Part shown: positions 1 to 8,778 of the stretch, piece after piece | How the letters are laid out: every line of letters begins with the position of its first letter | Position numbering within the stretch: position 1 is the first letter of the stretch | Assembly: GCF_000785535.1 (NCBI RefSeq) | Contig: NZ_CP007595.1 | Location: 1,798,001 to 1,862,000, forward strand | From: Arthrobacter sp. PAMC 25486 | Lineage (GTDB): Bacteria > Actinomycetota > Actinomycetes > Actinomycetales > Micrococcaceae | DNA length: 64,000 nucleotides | Direction: 5' to 3' | Program-made: the position numbers and the translations under genes | The notes under the pieces: model-generated | Told to the model about the DNA's origin: nothing | Databases searched by the model: none | The model's input: the letters and a program-made list of their open reading frames with translations, nothing else

Positions 1-2
1 GT

Positions 3-185
3 TCCATGGGAGGTGGCATGGGCGGCGCCATTCTTGGCGGCATCATTGGCGGGCTGCTCTCCGGCGGCGGAGGCGGCGGCGGCTTTGGTGGGGGCGGCGG
101 CTTTGGCGGCGGAGGCGGCGGCGGCTTTGGTGGGGGCGGCGGAGGAGGCGGCGGCGGCTTCGGCGGCAGCGGCGGCAACTTCTAG
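3..185 (+). CDS. C-terminal tail of a glycine-rich protein (partial, probably TPM-domain protein)
   Basis: The reading frame is open from the left edge and ends at TAG 183-185. It encodes a tail with a short Gly/Ile/Leu-rich segment (about residues 5-18) followed by about 40 residues that are almost all Gly and Phe. Such glycine/phenylalanine tails follow the TPM domain and a membrane helix in many bacterial proteins, and TPM proteins are often encoded just before pspA in actinobacteria. The TPM domain itself would lie outside the window, so the family is an inference from the tail and from the PspA gene 196 bp downstream. Confidence 0.6.
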   Translation, partial: SMGGGMGGAILGGIIGGLLSGGGGGGGFGGGGGFGGGGGGGFGGGGGGGGGGFGGSGGNF

Positions 186-381
186 CCGTCTCCCACCGAA
201 CCACAGCACCAGGTGACGGCCGGCACCCAAGGCGGGGTCCGGCGTCGTGCCTGCAGTTCTTGCCCCGTCTGGTAATTTTCGGCAAGAATGGCAGAACGTC
301 CTTTAGACTCAAATTGCTGCAGGAGTATGTGCGCAGCCGACTTGGAATTTTGTTTGATACATCCAATAAAGGGGAAAAGTA

Positions 382-1158
382 ATGGCAAAGCAGTCAATTT
401 TCGGCCGGATCGCTCAGTTGGCGAAGGCAAATATCAACTCGTTGCTGGATTCTGCCGAAGATCCTCAGAAAATGCTCGACCAGATGGTTCGTGATTACAA
501 GGCGAACATCACCGAAGCCGAGACAGCCGTCGCCCAGACAATCGGCAACCTGCGCATGCTTGAAGATGACTACAACGAGGATGTCAAGGCCGCTTCCGAC
601 TGGGGCAACAAGGCACTGGCTGCCAGCCGCAAGGCCGATGAGTTCCGCGCTGCCGGCAATGCTGCCGACGCGCAGAAGTTCGACAATCTTGCCAAGGTCG
701 CACTGCAGCGCCAGATGTCTGCGGAAAGCGAGGCCAGCTCGTCACAGCCCAACATTGCGGCGCAGACCGAGGTGGTTGAGAAGCTCAAGACCGGGCTGCA
801 GCAGATGAACGGCAAGCTCGCCGAGCTCGCGAGCAAGCGCAATGAATTGATCGCGCGTTCCAAGACGGCTGCCGCACAGTCTCAGGTTCACGACTCACTC
901 AAGAGCATCGACATCATGGACCCCACCAGCGAGGTCAGCCGCTTCGAAGAGAAGATCCGCCGCGAAGAAGCCAAGGTTCGCGGCCAGAACGAACTTGCCG
1001 CCTCCAGTCTGGATGCACAATTCAACTCCCTTGAGGACCTCGGCGAGCAGACCGAGATCGAGGCCCGCCTGGCCGCGCTGAAGGCTGGCGGCTCCGCTGC
1101 TCCGGCCGCGCTGAACGCCGGCACGACCGTGGATGAAGCCGACTTCGACAAGCTGTAA
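382..1158 (+). CDS. pspA: PspA/IM30 family membrane-stress protein
   Basis: A 258-residue protein that is almost wholly helical and charged, with long heptad-like stretches (about residues 25-220) as in PspA/IM30/Vipp1. These proteins polymerise on the inner face of the cell membrane and protect it from stress and leakage. The start 'AKQSIFGRIAQLAKANIN' resembles the amphipathic membrane-binding helix of the family, and the segment 'DPQKMLDQMVRDY' is typical. The C-terminal tail (about 235-258) is Ala/Gly-rich and less conserved. The ATG follows a GGGGAAAAG Shine-Dalgarno at 371-379. It is probably expressed from its own promoter in the 196-bp gap after the glycine-rich gene, and it ends at a strong terminator. 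Confidence 0.93.
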   Translation: MAKQSIFGRIAQLAKANINSLLDSAEDPQKMLDQMVRDYKANITEAETAVAQTIGNLRMLEDDYNEDVKAASDWGNKALAASRKADEFRAAGNAADAQKFDNLAKVALQRQMSAESEASSSQPNIAAQTEVVEKLKTGLQQMNGKLAELASKRNELIARSKTAAAQSQVHDSLKSIDIMDPTSEVSRFEEKIRREEAKVRGQNELAASSLDAQFNSLEDLGEQTEIEARLAALKAGGSAAPAALNAGTTVDEADFDKL

Positions 1159-1187
1159 ACAGCAGGCACCCGATTTGTTGGTGCTGA

Positions 1188-1222
1188 GCGGCCCCGGATT
1201 TTTGTCCGGGGCCGCTTTTTTT
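1188..1222 (+). terminator. Rho-independent terminator of pspA
   Basis: An 11-bp perfect GC-rich stem (GCGGCCCCGGA paired with TCCGGGGCCGC, 1188-1198 and 1205-1215) with a 6-nt loop is followed by seven T residues. It lies 30 nt after the pspA stop. Confidence 0.92.
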
Positions 1223-1231
1223 GCGTTCGGG

Positions 1232-1267
1232 TTTATGGTGTGCGGCTGCTTTATGGTGTGCGGCTGC
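1232..1267. repeat. 18-bp perfect tandem duplication
   Basis: Copies at 1232-1249 and 1250-1267 are identical (TTTATGGTGTGCGGCTGC). They lie between the converging pspA and aldo/keto reductase genes. No coding function is seen. Confidence 0.85.
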
Positions 1268-1302
1268 GTAGAGCCCGGATTCCGGGCGGGCTGCCGGGTG
1301 CC

Positions 1303-1336
1303 GTGCCCCTCCGGGCACTGTGCCCCTCCGGGCACT
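1303..1336. repeat. Two tandem 17-bp hairpin units at the reductase 3' end
   Basis: Two identical 17-bp units (1303-1319, 1320-1336) each contain GTGCCC and GGGCAC arms around CTCC. The second unit overlaps the stop codon of the minus-strand reductase, so it may act in 3' end formation. No T-run is present. Confidence 0.7.
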
Positions 1337-2186
1337 ACATTTGCGTGAACGCCGCCACGGCGGGGTCGGCGCCGATGCGGCCGCCTGTTTCCAGTCCGGA
1401 GATCAGTTCAAGCTCGGCGTCGCTGAGCCTGATCTTTGCCGCCGCCAGGTTTTCGGCCATGCGCGCAGGCGTCACGGTCTTGGGGATGACAATGTTCCCC
1501 GTTCCCAGGTGCCAGGCCAGGACCACTTGGGCCGGTGTGGCACCGTGGGCCTGCGCAATCTCGGCCAGGACACCGCTGACCAGGTCTCTGCCCTGGCCCA
1601 GGGGGCTGTAGGCCTGCACGGCAATGCCGTGGCTGCGGCACTTCTGCGCCAGCCCGCCCTGCTGGAAGGAGGGATGCAGCTCGATCTGGTTGACGGCAGG
1701 GACCACGGCGGCTCCGCCCAACAGCTCATCGAGGTGGTCCGGCAGGAAGTTGGACACCCCAATGGCACGCACCATTCCCTCTGCATACAACGCCTCTAGT
1801 TCCGCCCACGCCTGCGTGAACAACCCCTGCGACGGGACGGGCCAGTGGATCAGGTACAGGTCAATCCGTTCCACGCCCAGCGCCTTGCGGCTGGCCTCAA
1901 AGGCGGCACGCGGGCTGCCCTGTTCGCCATTGCGCAGCTTGGTCGTGATGAAAACATCGTCTCGGGACAGCCCGGATTCGGCCAGCGCAGCTCCCACGCC
2001 TGACTCGTTGCGGTAGGCCGCGGCCGTGTCGATGTGCCGATAACCTGCCTCGAGCGCCTGGCCCACGGCCACCCGGGTTTCCTCCGGCGGGATCTGGAAG
2101 ACGCCGAAGCCGAGCTGCGGAATCGTAACTCCGTTGTTCAACTGCAGTTCCGGAACGGCTGCGGATGCAGCACCTGTGTCAGTCAT
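1335..2186 (-). CDS. Aldo/keto reductase
   Basis: A 283-residue NADPH-dependent oxidoreductase of the AKR superfamily (2,5-diketo-D-gluconate reductase-like group), the usual length. The catalytic tetrad is visible: Asp53 and Tyr58 ('DTAAAYRNE'), Lys83 ('TTKL') and His114 ('LIHWP'). The late 'IPKTVTPARMAEN' segment matches the cofactor-binding loop. It should reduce carbonyls in the cytoplasm; the substrate cannot be told. ATG 2186 has GGAAAG 9 nt upstream on the minus strand. It is transcribed alone and diverges from the molybdate operon across about 250 bp. Confidence 0.92.
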   Translation of the reverse strand: MTDTGAASAAVPELQLNNGVTIPQLGFGVFQIPPEETRVAVGQALEAGYRHIDTAAAYRNESGVGAALAESGLSRDDVFITTKLRNGEQGSPRAAFEASRKALGVERIDLYLIHWPVPSQGLFTQAWAELEALYAEGMVRAIGVSNFLPDHLDELLGGAAVVPAVNQIELHPSFQQGGLAQKCRSHGIAVQAYSPLGQGRDLVSGVLAEIAQAHGATPAQVVLAWHLGTGNIVIPKTVTPARMAENLAAAKIRLSDAELELISGLETGGRIGADPAVAAFTQM

Positions 2187-2400
2187 GAAGATTCTTTCCT
2201 TTCATTGCCTGGACTCATTGCATTGGGCCGCGACAGGCGGCTGCCACCAGCCTAGGCCCGATCGCAGGCCTGGGACATCGCGGCGGGCCCAGTGGTGAAT
2301 CCGGAGCACCTGGCGCTCTCGCAGCGACTGACCGCACAGTAAGGGACGCTGCAGGAACCACCTCCGGCCGGCTGAGCAGTGTCTCATTTGCGGATCAATG

Positions 2401-2431
2401 TTGGATATTGTTTCGCACCTGCGTCTATAGT
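2401..2431 (+). promoter_or_regulatory. Probable promoter of the molybdate operon (leaderless)
   Basis: A -35-like TTGGAT (2401-2406) and a -10-like TATAGT (2426-2431), 19 bp apart, place the transcript start at or next to the ATG at 2439. There is no Shine-Dalgarno before that ATG. A short inverted repeat CAAT-N7-ATTG (2396-2410) overlaps the -35 and might be an operator. Confidence 0.5.
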
Positions 2432-2438
2432 CGGTGTT

Positions 2439-2849
2439 ATGACACAGATTCGCGTTTCAGAGGCGGCTCGCTTTCTTGGCGTCAGCGATGACACCGTGCG
2501 CCGGTGGCTGGAGAACGGCACGCTCCACGGCGCAAAGGACCAGCAGGGCCGCATGGTGGTGGACGGCGTCGAGCTGGCTGCCCTGGCCAAGAAGCAGTCA
2601 CAGCTGCCCAACGATCCCGCCGGCGTCGGCAGCTCCGCGCGGAACCGCATGGTGGGTCTGGTAACCAACATTGTCATGGACAAGGTCATGGCCCAGGTGG
2701 AGATGCAATGCGGGCCGTTCCGGGTGGTCTCACTCATGAGCAGCGAGGCTGTCCGCGACCTGGGCCTGGAGCCGGGATCCGTTGCCACGGCCGTGGTGAA
2801 GTCAACCAATGTCATCATCGAAGTGCCTGCAAAGGGAAACCAATCATGA
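2439..2849 (+). CDS. HTH-TOBE molybdenum-binding regulator (Mop-like)
   Basis: A 136-residue protein with an N-terminal MerR/excisionase-like helix-turn-helix (about residues 2-45, 'VSEAARFLGVSDDTVRRWL') and a C-terminal molybdenum-binding TOBE/Mop domain (about 68-132, 'SARNRMVGLVTNIVMDKVMAQVE' region to 'AVVKSTNVIIEV'). As the first gene of the mod operon it probably senses molybdate and controls the operon, or buffers molybdate. An upstream in-frame ATG at 2379 exists, but 2439 is preferred because homology begins there and a -10 box sits 7 nt before it. The stop overlaps the modA ATG (ATGA), so the two are translationally coupled. Confidence 0.87.
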   Translation: MTQIRVSEAARFLGVSDDTVRRWLENGTLHGAKDQQGRMVVDGVELAALAKKQSQLPNDPAGVGSSARNRMVGLVTNIVMDKVMAQVEMQCGPFRVVSLMSSEAVRDLGLEPGSVATAVVKSTNVIIEVPAKGNQS

Positions 2850-3691
2850 CAACGCTTATTGAATTCTTCACTGGCAGGGCCTCCCGGCGCCTAGGCGTCA
2901 CGGGCACGGTTGGCGCCATGCTGGTATTGGGCCTTGCCGCGTGTGCGCCCGCCGGCGACAACGCACCCGGCGCCGGCCAAACGCCGTCGTCCTCCTCCGG
3001 CGCACCTGCAAAACTGTCCGGCACACTCAACGTGTACGCGGCGGCGTCCTTGAAACAGACCTTCACCGAGCTGGCCTCCCAGTTCGAGGCCGCAAACCCG
3101 CAAGCGAAGGTCTCGTTGAGCTTTGACGGCTCCTCCACCCTGGTCACCCAGATCCAGGAGGGCGCCCCCGCCGACGTCTTCGCCTCCGCCGACCAGGCCA
3201 ACATGAGCAAACTCAGCGACGCCAAACTGGTCATAGGCTCCCCCGTTGATTTTGCCAGCAACGTTTTAACGTTGGTGGTGCCGCCGGACAACCCCGCCAA
3301 CATCACCTCCTTTGCCGATGCGGCCCAGTCCGGCGTCAAGCTGGTGATCTGCGCCGCGCAGGTGCCGTGCGGGGCCGCCAGCCAGTCTGATGCAAAGGCC
3401 GCGGGCCTCACTTTGGCCCCCGTCAGCGAGGAACTGAACGTCACCAGTGTTCTGGGCAAGGTCACCGCGGGCGAGGCCGACGCCGGACTGGTCTATGTCA
3501 CCGACGCCAAGACCGCCGGAGACAAGGTTGAGAGCATCCCGCTCAATCTGGACAAGCCCACAGTGAACCTGTACCCCATCGCCGCCGTCAACACCTCCAA
3601 GGTGCCGGAGCTGGCCCAGGGGTTCATTGACTTGGTGACAGGGGCCGAGGGCCAAAAGGTTCTCTCGGACGCCGGCTTTGGCACCCCCTAG
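2846..3691 (+). CDS. modA: Molybdate ABC transporter substrate-binding lipoprotein
   Basis: A 281-residue type II periplasmic-binding protein. A signal peptide (about residues 1-32) ends in the lipobox LAAC with the lipid-attached Cys33, so it is tethered outside the membrane. The mature part carries ModA features: '[16 protein letters not shown]' at the start, '[20 protein letters not shown]', and '[16 protein letters not shown]' near residue 210. It captures molybdate (or tungstate) and hands it to ModB. The ATG overlaps the upstream stop by 4 nt, and its own end overlaps the proposed modB start by 14 nt. Confidence 0.95.
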   Translation: MTTLIEFFTGRASRRLGVTGTVGAMLVLGLAACAPAGDNAPGAGQTPSSSSGAPAKLSGTLNVYAAASLKQTFTELASQFEAANPQAKVSLSFDGSSTLVTQIQEGAPADVFASADQANMSKLSDAKLVIGSPVDFASNVLTLVVPPDNPANITSFADAAQSGVKLVICAAQVPCGAASQSDAKAAGLTLAPVSEELNVTSVLGKVTAGEADAGLVYVTDAKTAGDKVESIPLNLDKPTVNLYPIAAVNTSKVPELAQGFIDLVTGAEGQKVLSDAGFGTP

Positions 3692-4643
3692 TCTCCCCGG
3701 GAAGCACGACGGCGGCCCGGCCCACCCAGGTGCCGCACCCGGCAAACCCGGCACCGCCGGAGCCCCTGCCTCCGTTCCCGGCACCCCGGGAGGGATGCGC
3801 GCCGGCGGGGGGACGCGCCGTCGCGCATGGCAGTACACAGGAGTCCCGGCATGGATTTTCGCCGTTGCAGCCTTGGGTGCGCTGTTTATCCTGCTGCCGC
3901 TTGCGGGCATGGTGGCACGGGTCAATTGGGCACATTTTTGGCCGCTGATCACCTCGGACTCCTCCGTTGCGGCGCTGCTGTTGAGCCTGAAAACCGCGGC
4001 CGCGAGCACCGCGTTGTGCATCATTTTCGGTGTGCCGCTGGCACTGGTGCTGGCCCGTGCCCAGTTCTTTGGCCAACGCATCCTGCGGGCCCTGATCCTG
4101 CTGCCGCTGGTGGTGCCCCCCGTGGTGGGCGGCCTGGCGCTGCTGTACACGTTTGGGCGGCAGGGACTGCTTGGCAGTTCGCTGCAACTGGCGGGCATCA
4201 GCATTGCCTTTTCCACCACTGCCGTCATCATGGCGCAGACCTTTGTGGCCCTGCCGTTTCTGGTCCTCAGCCTGGAGGGAACACTGCGCACCGCCGGACA
4301 AAAATATGAGACTGTGGCCGCCACGCTCGGTGCCCGGCCGGGCACGGTGTTGCGGCGGATCACCCTGCCGCTGGTGCTGCCCGGCCTGATCTCCGGGGCG
4401 GTGCTGTCCTTCGCCCGCAGCCTGGGCGAATTTGGCGCAACCCTGACCTTTGCCGGCAGCCTGCAGGGCGTGACCCGCACCCTGCCGCTGGAGATTTACC
4501 TGCAGCGCGAAACCGATCCCGACGCCGCCGTTGCCCTTTCCTTCCTGCTGATTGCCGTGGCGGTCATTGTCGTGGCTGTGACGTATCGGGCACCCAAATC
4601 CCCGCTGCGTTCTTTAGTCGCGGGACGGGGGCGTACCTCATGA
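3678..4643 (+). CDS. modB: Molybdate ABC transporter permease
   Basis: A 321-residue inner-membrane permease with about six hydrophobic segments from residue 55 on and a binding-protein-dependent EAA motif ('[21 protein letters not shown]', about residues 215-235) that docks on ModC. It forms the channel for molybdate. The first about 50 residues are Pro/Gly/Ala-rich and unlike ModB. The chosen TTG (3678) may therefore be too far upstream; ATG 3795 would give a 282-residue protein of more usual length. The stop overlaps the modC ATG (ATGA). Confidence 0.9.
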   Translation: MAPPSLPGKHDGGPAHPGAAPGKPGTAGAPASVPGTPGGMRAGGGTRRRAWQYTGVPAWIFAVAALGALFILLPLAGMVARVNWAHFWPLITSDSSVAALLLSLKTAAASTALCIIFGVPLALVLARAQFFGQRILRALILLPLVVPPVVGGLALLYTFGRQGLLGSSLQLAGISIAFSTTAVIMAQTFVALPFLVLSLEGTLRTAGQKYETVAATLGARPGTVLRRITLPLVLPGLISGAVLSFARSLGEFGATLTFAGSLQGVTRTLPLEIYLQRETDPDAAVALSFLLIAVAVIVVAVTYRAPKSPLRSLVAGRGRTS

Positions 4644-5713
4644 CCCTTTCCTTGAACGCGGTGCTGGCCGCCCGGAATGTGGAGCTTGCCCTGACCGTGG
4701 GCTCTTCCGAAACCGTGGCCGTCATGGGGCCCAACGGCGCGGGAAAGTCGTCGGTCATCCAGATGCTGGCCGGCCTGCTCAAACCCGATTCCGGCAGCGC
4801 GACGCTGGACGGGCGCTTACTGTTCCAGTTCAACCCCGGCAGTGTCTGGCTGCCCCCGCATGAACGAGGCGTGGGCGTTTTGGCGCAGGAACCGCTGCTC
4901 TTCCCCCACCTGAATGTATTGGACAATGTGGCGTTCGGACCGCGCAGCCAGGGTGCCGGAAAGCGGGAAAGCCACGAGGTCGCCCGCCGCTGGCTGGGTG
5001 AGGTGGACGCCGTCGAACTGTCCCGCAGGCTGCCCTCAGAACTCTCCGGCGGGCAGGCACAGCGGGTGGCCCTGGCCCGGGCGCTCGCCACCGACCCCGA
5101 GCTGCTGCTGCTCGACGAGCCCATGGCCGCGCTGGATGTCAACAGCACCCCGTTCCTGCGCAGCCTGCTCAAGCGGGTGTTGGCCGGGCGCCGCGCCATC
5201 ATCGTCACGCACGACGTCCTCGACGCGCTCATGCTCGCCGACCGCATCATCGTCATGGACGGCGGGCGGATCGTGGAATCCGGTCCCACCGCCGCCGTGC
5301 TCGCCCATCCGCGCAGCGCCTTCGCAGCATCGCTGGCCGGTCTGAACGTCATCTCCGGTGTCCTCTCCGGCTCCACCCTTTCAATGTCCGACGGCGGATT
5401 GGTCACCGGCCAGCCTGTCGGCGGCTTGGGTGCTGGCTCGCTGGGGGACGACGCAAGTGGTGGGCCGGAAGGCATGGCCGCGTTCCCGCCGTCGGCCGTG
5501 TCGGTGTTTTTGGCGCCGCCTGCGGGAAGCCCGCGCAACTGCTTCAACGTGACTGTGACCGAGCTGGAACCGCAGGGCGGGCATATCCGGATCCGGGCCG
5601 GTGCCCTGGCAGCGGACGTCTCAGCGGCCGCGGTGGCAGAGCTCAAGGTGGAGCCAGGGACCGAAGTCTTCTTCGTGGTCAAGGCAGCAGAAGTGGCCCT
5701 CTACCCGGCGTAA
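4640..5713 (+). CDS. modC: Molybdate ABC transporter ATPase
   Basis: A 357-residue ABC ATPase with a C-terminal TOBE domain. Walker A is 'GPNGAGKS' (residues 30-37), the signature 'LSGGQ' is near residue 134, Walker B 'LLLLDEP' near 155, and the switch His is in 'IVTHD' near 190. The tail (about 290-355) is a molybdate-binding TOBE/Mop fold that may let molybdate inhibit transport. A Gly/Ser-rich stretch at about 240-280 links the two. It is the last gene of the operon, starting inside the modB stop. Confidence 0.95.
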   Translation: MTLSLNAVLAARNVELALTVGSSETVAVMGPNGAGKSSVIQMLAGLLKPDSGSATLDGRLLFQFNPGSVWLPPHERGVGVLAQEPLLFPHLNVLDNVAFGPRSQGAGKRESHEVARRWLGEVDAVELSRRLPSELSGGQAQRVALARALATDPELLLLDEPMAALDVNSTPFLRSLLKRVLAGRRAIIVTHDVLDALMLADRIIVMDGGRIVESGPTAAVLAHPRSAFAASLAGLNVISGVLSGSTLSMSDGGLVTGQPVGGLGAGSLGDDASGGPEGMAAFPPSAVSVFLAPPAGSPRNCFNVTVTELEPQGGHIRIRAGALAADVSAAAVAELKVEPGTEVFFVVKAAEVALYPA

Positions 5714-5730
5714 TCCTCCGGCCCTCCTAC

Positions 5731-5810
5731 CGACGCTCCTGCAGATACGGGGGTGTTTTTGCCGACGCTCCTGCAGATCTGGGGCGATTTTGGGCAACGC
5801 TCCTGCAGCG
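5731..5810 (+). repeat. 32-bp repeat family, locus A (2.5 units)
   Basis: Units begin at 5731, 5763 and 5795 (exact 32-bp steps) with RACGCTCCTGCAG, then a G-run and a T-run. They follow the modC stop and read in its direction, ending near the converging DUF6434 gene. Confidence 0.85.
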
Positions 5811-5839
5811 GCTGAGGCAGACCTGGGCCATAGGGGTAT

Positions 5840-6397
5840 TCAGGGACGCAGATCCACCGGCAGGGATCGGTGGACCTGCCACGCGGCGTGCATTTGCTCG
5901 CGGGTACCAGCGGGATGCTCGGCAAACCAGGTGCGGGTGAACTGATTGAGTTCAAACTGTCGGCCAATTTCAGGTACAGCAGCATTGCGAGTTTCATGCC
6001 AGTGCGTCAGGGCGTCGGCCAGCGTTGCTGTACCGTCGCCGGCGGCAAAAAAGTCGCGCATGTGAGCATCGAAATGGAAACCCGGTCCTAGTTGCTCCGT
6101 GAACCAGGCCCGCAGGAGCTGGCTGCAGCGTTGGCCCTTCGGGACCGTCGTGTCCACAGTCAGGGGTCCGGCAAGCTGCTTCGTTGACCGCTTCTCCGCC
6201 GGAAGGGAAGGCTGGAGCCTTCCGTCCAGCATCGCTGAGATCCGCTCGGTGATCTGCTCTTTGCCGCCACTTGCAGAGAGTCCCTGGCTGCGGGCAAAGT
6301 CTGCCAGTTCGGTTTTCAGCCAGTACCAGCGGGAAAACTCAGCCGCAGTCATCGAGGAGGCGAGGGCCGGACGCTGTGGCTGGTCGGTGGCGGGCAT
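5840..6397 (-). CDS. SAP-like / DUF6434 domain protein
   Basis: About 185 residues, no catalytic motif. The first third ('MTAAEFSRWYWLKTELADFA', then 'ASGGKEQITERI') looks like a SAP-type helix-extended-helix DNA/RNA-binding motif, and the last two thirds ('HFDAHMRDFF ... TLADALTHW ... FELNQFTRTWF') match the DUF6434 family as I recall it. Function is unknown; nucleic-acid binding is plausible. Starts at 6397, 6418, 6445 and 6475 are all in frame. I chose the one just before the conserved region; a GGAGAGGAG lies about 16 nt before 6418. It converges on modC with only repeat locus A between. Confidence 0.7.
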   Translation of the reverse strand: MPATDQPQRPALASSMTAAEFSRWYWLKTELADFARSQGLSASGGKEQITERISAMLDGRLQPSLPAEKRSTKQLAGPLTVDTTVPKGQRCSQLLRAWFTEQLGPGFHFDAHMRDFFAAGDGTATLADALTHWHETRNAAVPEIGRQFELNQFTRTWFAEHPAGTREQMHAAWQVHRSLPVDLRP

Positions 6398-6470
6398 CTC
6401 TTGAAGTCTCTTAAGCATGGAACAATTCTGGCCGCTCCTCTCCATCAATGAACAATCGCGACCGACAAAT

Positions 6471-6547
6471 GACACCGTTCCCGCTTTCTGATGCCCGGAT
6501 CCCGGTATCAGAAAGCAGGAACGGTGTCAGAAAGCGGGAACGGTGTC
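6471..6547. repeat. Compound repeat: one inverted and two direct copies of a 21-bp motif
   Basis: The motif GACACCGTTCCCGCTTTCTGA (6471-6491) recurs as its reverse complement at 6508-6528 (one mismatch) and 6527-6547 (exact), the last two overlapping with a 19-bp step. Two alternative hairpins are possible. It lies between the DUF6434 start and the initiator tRNA. Part of it (6497-6516) resembles a stretch downstream of the second initiator tRNA. Confidence 0.85.
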
Positions 6548-6624
6548 AGAACTCGGCGGCGCGGCGGGTCGTGCTGCCAATCGCTAACCCTCGCCTGAGC
6601 TCCAGTTTTTGGCCTGGGAAACGA

Positions 6625-6654
6625 AAAACCCCCGGCCGTCTGGCCGAGGGTTTT
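6625..6654 (-). terminator. Terminator of the initiator tRNA gene
   Basis: On the minus strand, AAAACCCTCGGCC and GGCCGGGGGTTTT form a 13-bp stem (one mismatch) with a 4-nt loop and a T-run. It lies 8 nt beyond the tRNA CCA end. Confidence 0.88.
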
Positions 6655-6661
6655 CCTCATC

Positions 6662-6738
<77 letters not shown>

Positions 6739-6823
6739 TTGCGTCCTCAACAGTACATGCGTTTGTCGGAATCACCAACTCGAGGGCCCTCCACCCCCCT
6801 CAACCGGTGAGTGTGCGTTGGTG

Positions 6824-6880
6824 AAAGCCCGGAAGGTGCTGCCGCGTTCGGAGAAAAAGCCCGGAAGGTGCTGCCGCGTC
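6824..6880 (-). repeat. 32-bp repeat family, locus H (divergent units)
   Basis: A 24-bp block (AAAGCCCGGAAGG... to CCGCGT) is perfectly repeated at 6824-6847 and 6856-6879, a 32-bp step. Read on the minus strand it aligns with the family: ACGC at unit positions 3-6, CA at 12-13, GGG at 20-22 and a T-run at 25-29. It follows the stop of the minus-strand hydratase. Confidence 0.65.
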
Positions 6881-6900
6881 TGGGTCTGGAGGAGTCGGCG

Positions 6901-7677
6901 TCAGCGGTGGTTGAAGACTGCCGGGCGCTTTTCCATGAATGCCGCCATGCCTTCCTTTTGGTCCTCCGTGGCGAAGCAGGCGAAGATCGAGCGGCGTTCC
7001 ACCCGGACGCCTTCGGCCAAGGTGGTTTCAAACGCGGCATTGACCGCTTCTTTGGCGATCATGGCCACCGGCTTTGACATGGTCGCGATTGTGGCGGCCG
7101 TGGCAAGTGCCTCCTCCAGCAGGGAATCAACGGGCACCACGCGGGCCACGAGCCCTGCCTGCTCTGCCTCCTCCGCCCCCATGACCCGGCCGGTCAGCAC
7201 CATTTCCATGGCCTTGGCCTTGCCGATGGCGCGGGTCAGCCGCTGCGAGCCGCCCATGCCGGGGATGACGCCGAGCTTGATTTCGGGCTGGCCGAACTTG
7301 GCGTTGTCGGCGGCGATGATGAAGTCGGCAATCATGGCCAGCTCGCAGCCGCCGCCCAGGGCGTGCCCGGCCACGGCGGCGATCATGGGCGTGCGGACGC
7401 GGGCCAGCTCGTCCCATACGGAGAACCAGTTGGCCTGGTACATCTCCACCGAGGATTTCGCCGCCATCTCCTTGATGTCCGCGCCGGCTGCAAAAGCACG
7501 GGAGGTGCCGGTGATGACGATGGCACCCACGGAGGGGTCGGCGTCGTACGCGGTGGCCGCGGCAAGAATTTCCCGGCCCATCGCGTCGCTCAGTGCGTTC
7601 AAGGCTTCGGGGCGGTTGAGCGTAATCAGGCCCACCCGGCCGTGTTGTTCGGTCAGGATCTGGGAGTACTGGTTCAT
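6901..7677 (-). CDS. Enoyl-CoA hydratase (short chain)
   Basis: A 258-residue crotonase, the classic length. It hydrates 2-enoyl-CoA to 3-hydroxyacyl-CoA. Oxyanion-hole segments 'AAGADIKEM' (about residue 62) and '[15 protein letters not shown]' (about 105) and the catalytic Glu pair region ('[15 protein letters not shown]') are intact. As the last gene after dehydrogenase, thioesterase and 3-hydroxyisobutyrate dehydrogenase, it could hydrate methacrylyl-CoA in valine breakdown. The frame is open further upstream, but ATG 7677 is chosen because crotonase homology starts there. It lies 97 nt after mmsB. Confidence 0.92.
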   Translation of the reverse strand: MNQYSQILTEQHGRVGLITLNRPEALNALSDAMGREILAAATAYDADPSVGAIVITGTSRAFAAGADIKEMAAKSSVEMYQANWFSVWDELARVRTPMIAAVAGHALGGGCELAMIADFIIAADNAKFGQPEIKLGVIPGMGGSQRLTRAIGKAKAMEMVLTGRVMGAEEAEQAGLVARVVPVDSLLEEALATAATIATMSKPVAMIAKEAVNAAFETTLAEGVRVERRSIFACFATEDQKEGMAAFMEKRPAVFNHR

Positions 7678-7774
7678 GTAAAAAGTTCCGTTCGGTGCTA
7701 TCGGTTCAGATAAATTCAAGAAGGCAAAGCGGTGGGGTAGTCCAGGCGTCACGGGGCCGTCCGGCGCACAACGC

Positions 7775-8743
7775 TCAGGCACCGCCCTGGGAAGCCGCCC
7801 TGATGGTGTTGATGATGCCGGAGAAGTCTGTCCCGGAACCGCCATGCAGGGAGAACTCGCGGAAGATCTCCTCGGCCGAGCGGCCCAGCACGGCGTCCAC
7901 ACCGGTTGCGTTGAGCGCCTCGACGGCCAGACCCAGGTCCTTGGCCATCAGCGCCCCGGCAAATCCGGGCTGGTAGTCGCGGTTGGCGGGGCTGGTGGGA
8001 ACGGGGCCAGGGACGGGGCAGTTGGTGGTCAGCGACCAGCACTGGCCCGAGGCGTTGGCTGCAACGTCGTAGAGGGCCTGGTGTGTCAGTCCAAGCTTTT
8101 CGCCCAGGACAAAAGCCTCGCTGACGGCGATCATGGACACGCCCAGAATCATGTTGTTGCAGACCTTGGCAGCCTGTCCGGCTCCGGGCCCGCCACACAG
8201 CACAATGCGCCTGCCCATGACTTCGAAGAGGGGTCCTGCCGTGGCAAAGTCGTCCTCAGAACCGCCCACCATGAACGTCAGTGTGCCGGCCTCGGCACCC
8301 ATGACTCCACCGGACACGGGAGCGTCCAGCCCCCTGTGCCCGCCGGCCACCACTATCTCGTGGGCTGTGCGGGCGTCCTCCACGGAGATCGTGGAGCATT
8401 CCAGGAACAGGGCCCCCGGCTTGGCTGCCCCCAGCAGTCCCCCGCCCGGCCCTTCGCCTTCAAAGGCAGCAAAGACGTGTTTGCCGGCCGGCAGCATGGT
8501 GATGATGACGTCGGCCCCGGCCGCCGCGGCAGCCGCGGAGTCCGCCACCACCACACCGGCCTCAGCTGCCGCCTCCAGCGCCGCTGGCACCACGTCGAAA
8601 CCTGTGACGGGATACCCTGCGGCGACCAGGTTCGCCGCCATGGGGCCTCCCATGTGCCCCAGCCCGATGAAGGCGACCTTCGTTGCAGCAGCCTTCTGTT
8701 CGGCCGCCTTCGTTTCAGTGCGTTCAGACGCTTCATTGCTCAT
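7775..8743 (-). CDS. mmsB: 3-hydroxyisobutyrate dehydrogenase
   Basis: A 322-residue NAD+-dependent beta-hydroxyacid dehydrogenase. The Rossmann fingerprint '[15 protein letters not shown]' is near residue 27, the substrate loop '[22 protein letters not shown]' near 140, and the catalytic Lys lies in '[13 protein letters not shown]' near 190. It oxidises 3-hydroxyisobutyrate to methylmalonate semialdehyde, the step after the hydrolase encoded just upstream. ATG 8743 is preferred over 8749 because GAAGGGA lies at proper distance from it. An mmsA partner is not present in the window. Confidence 0.92.
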   Translation of the reverse strand: MSNEASERTETKAAEQKAAATKVAFIGLGHMGGPMAANLVAAGYPVTGFDVVPAALEAAAEAGVVVADSAAAAAAGADVIITMLPAGKHVFAAFEGEGPGGGLLGAAKPGALFLECSTISVEDARTAHEIVVAGGHRGLDAPVSGGVMGAEAGTLTFMVGGSEDDFATAGPLFEVMGRRIVLCGGPGAGQAAKVCNNMILGVSMIAVSEAFVLGEKLGLTHQALYDVAANASGQCWSLTTNCPVPGPVPTSPANRDYQPGFAGALMAKDLGLAVEALNATGVDAVLGRSAEEIFREFSLHGGSGTDFSGIINTIRAASQGGA

Positions 8744-8778
8744 GGCCATCTTCCCTTCACATCGAACTAAAACTGCTT

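Noticed and set aside
2202..2387. Small minus-strand gene between the reductase and mod operon
   Set aside because: 61 codons of Arg/Trp-rich sequence with no Shine-Dalgarno and no family resemblance.
2504..2845. Upstream extension of modA
   Set aside because: It runs through the HTH-TOBE gene in another frame; the lipoprotein signal begins at ATG 2846.
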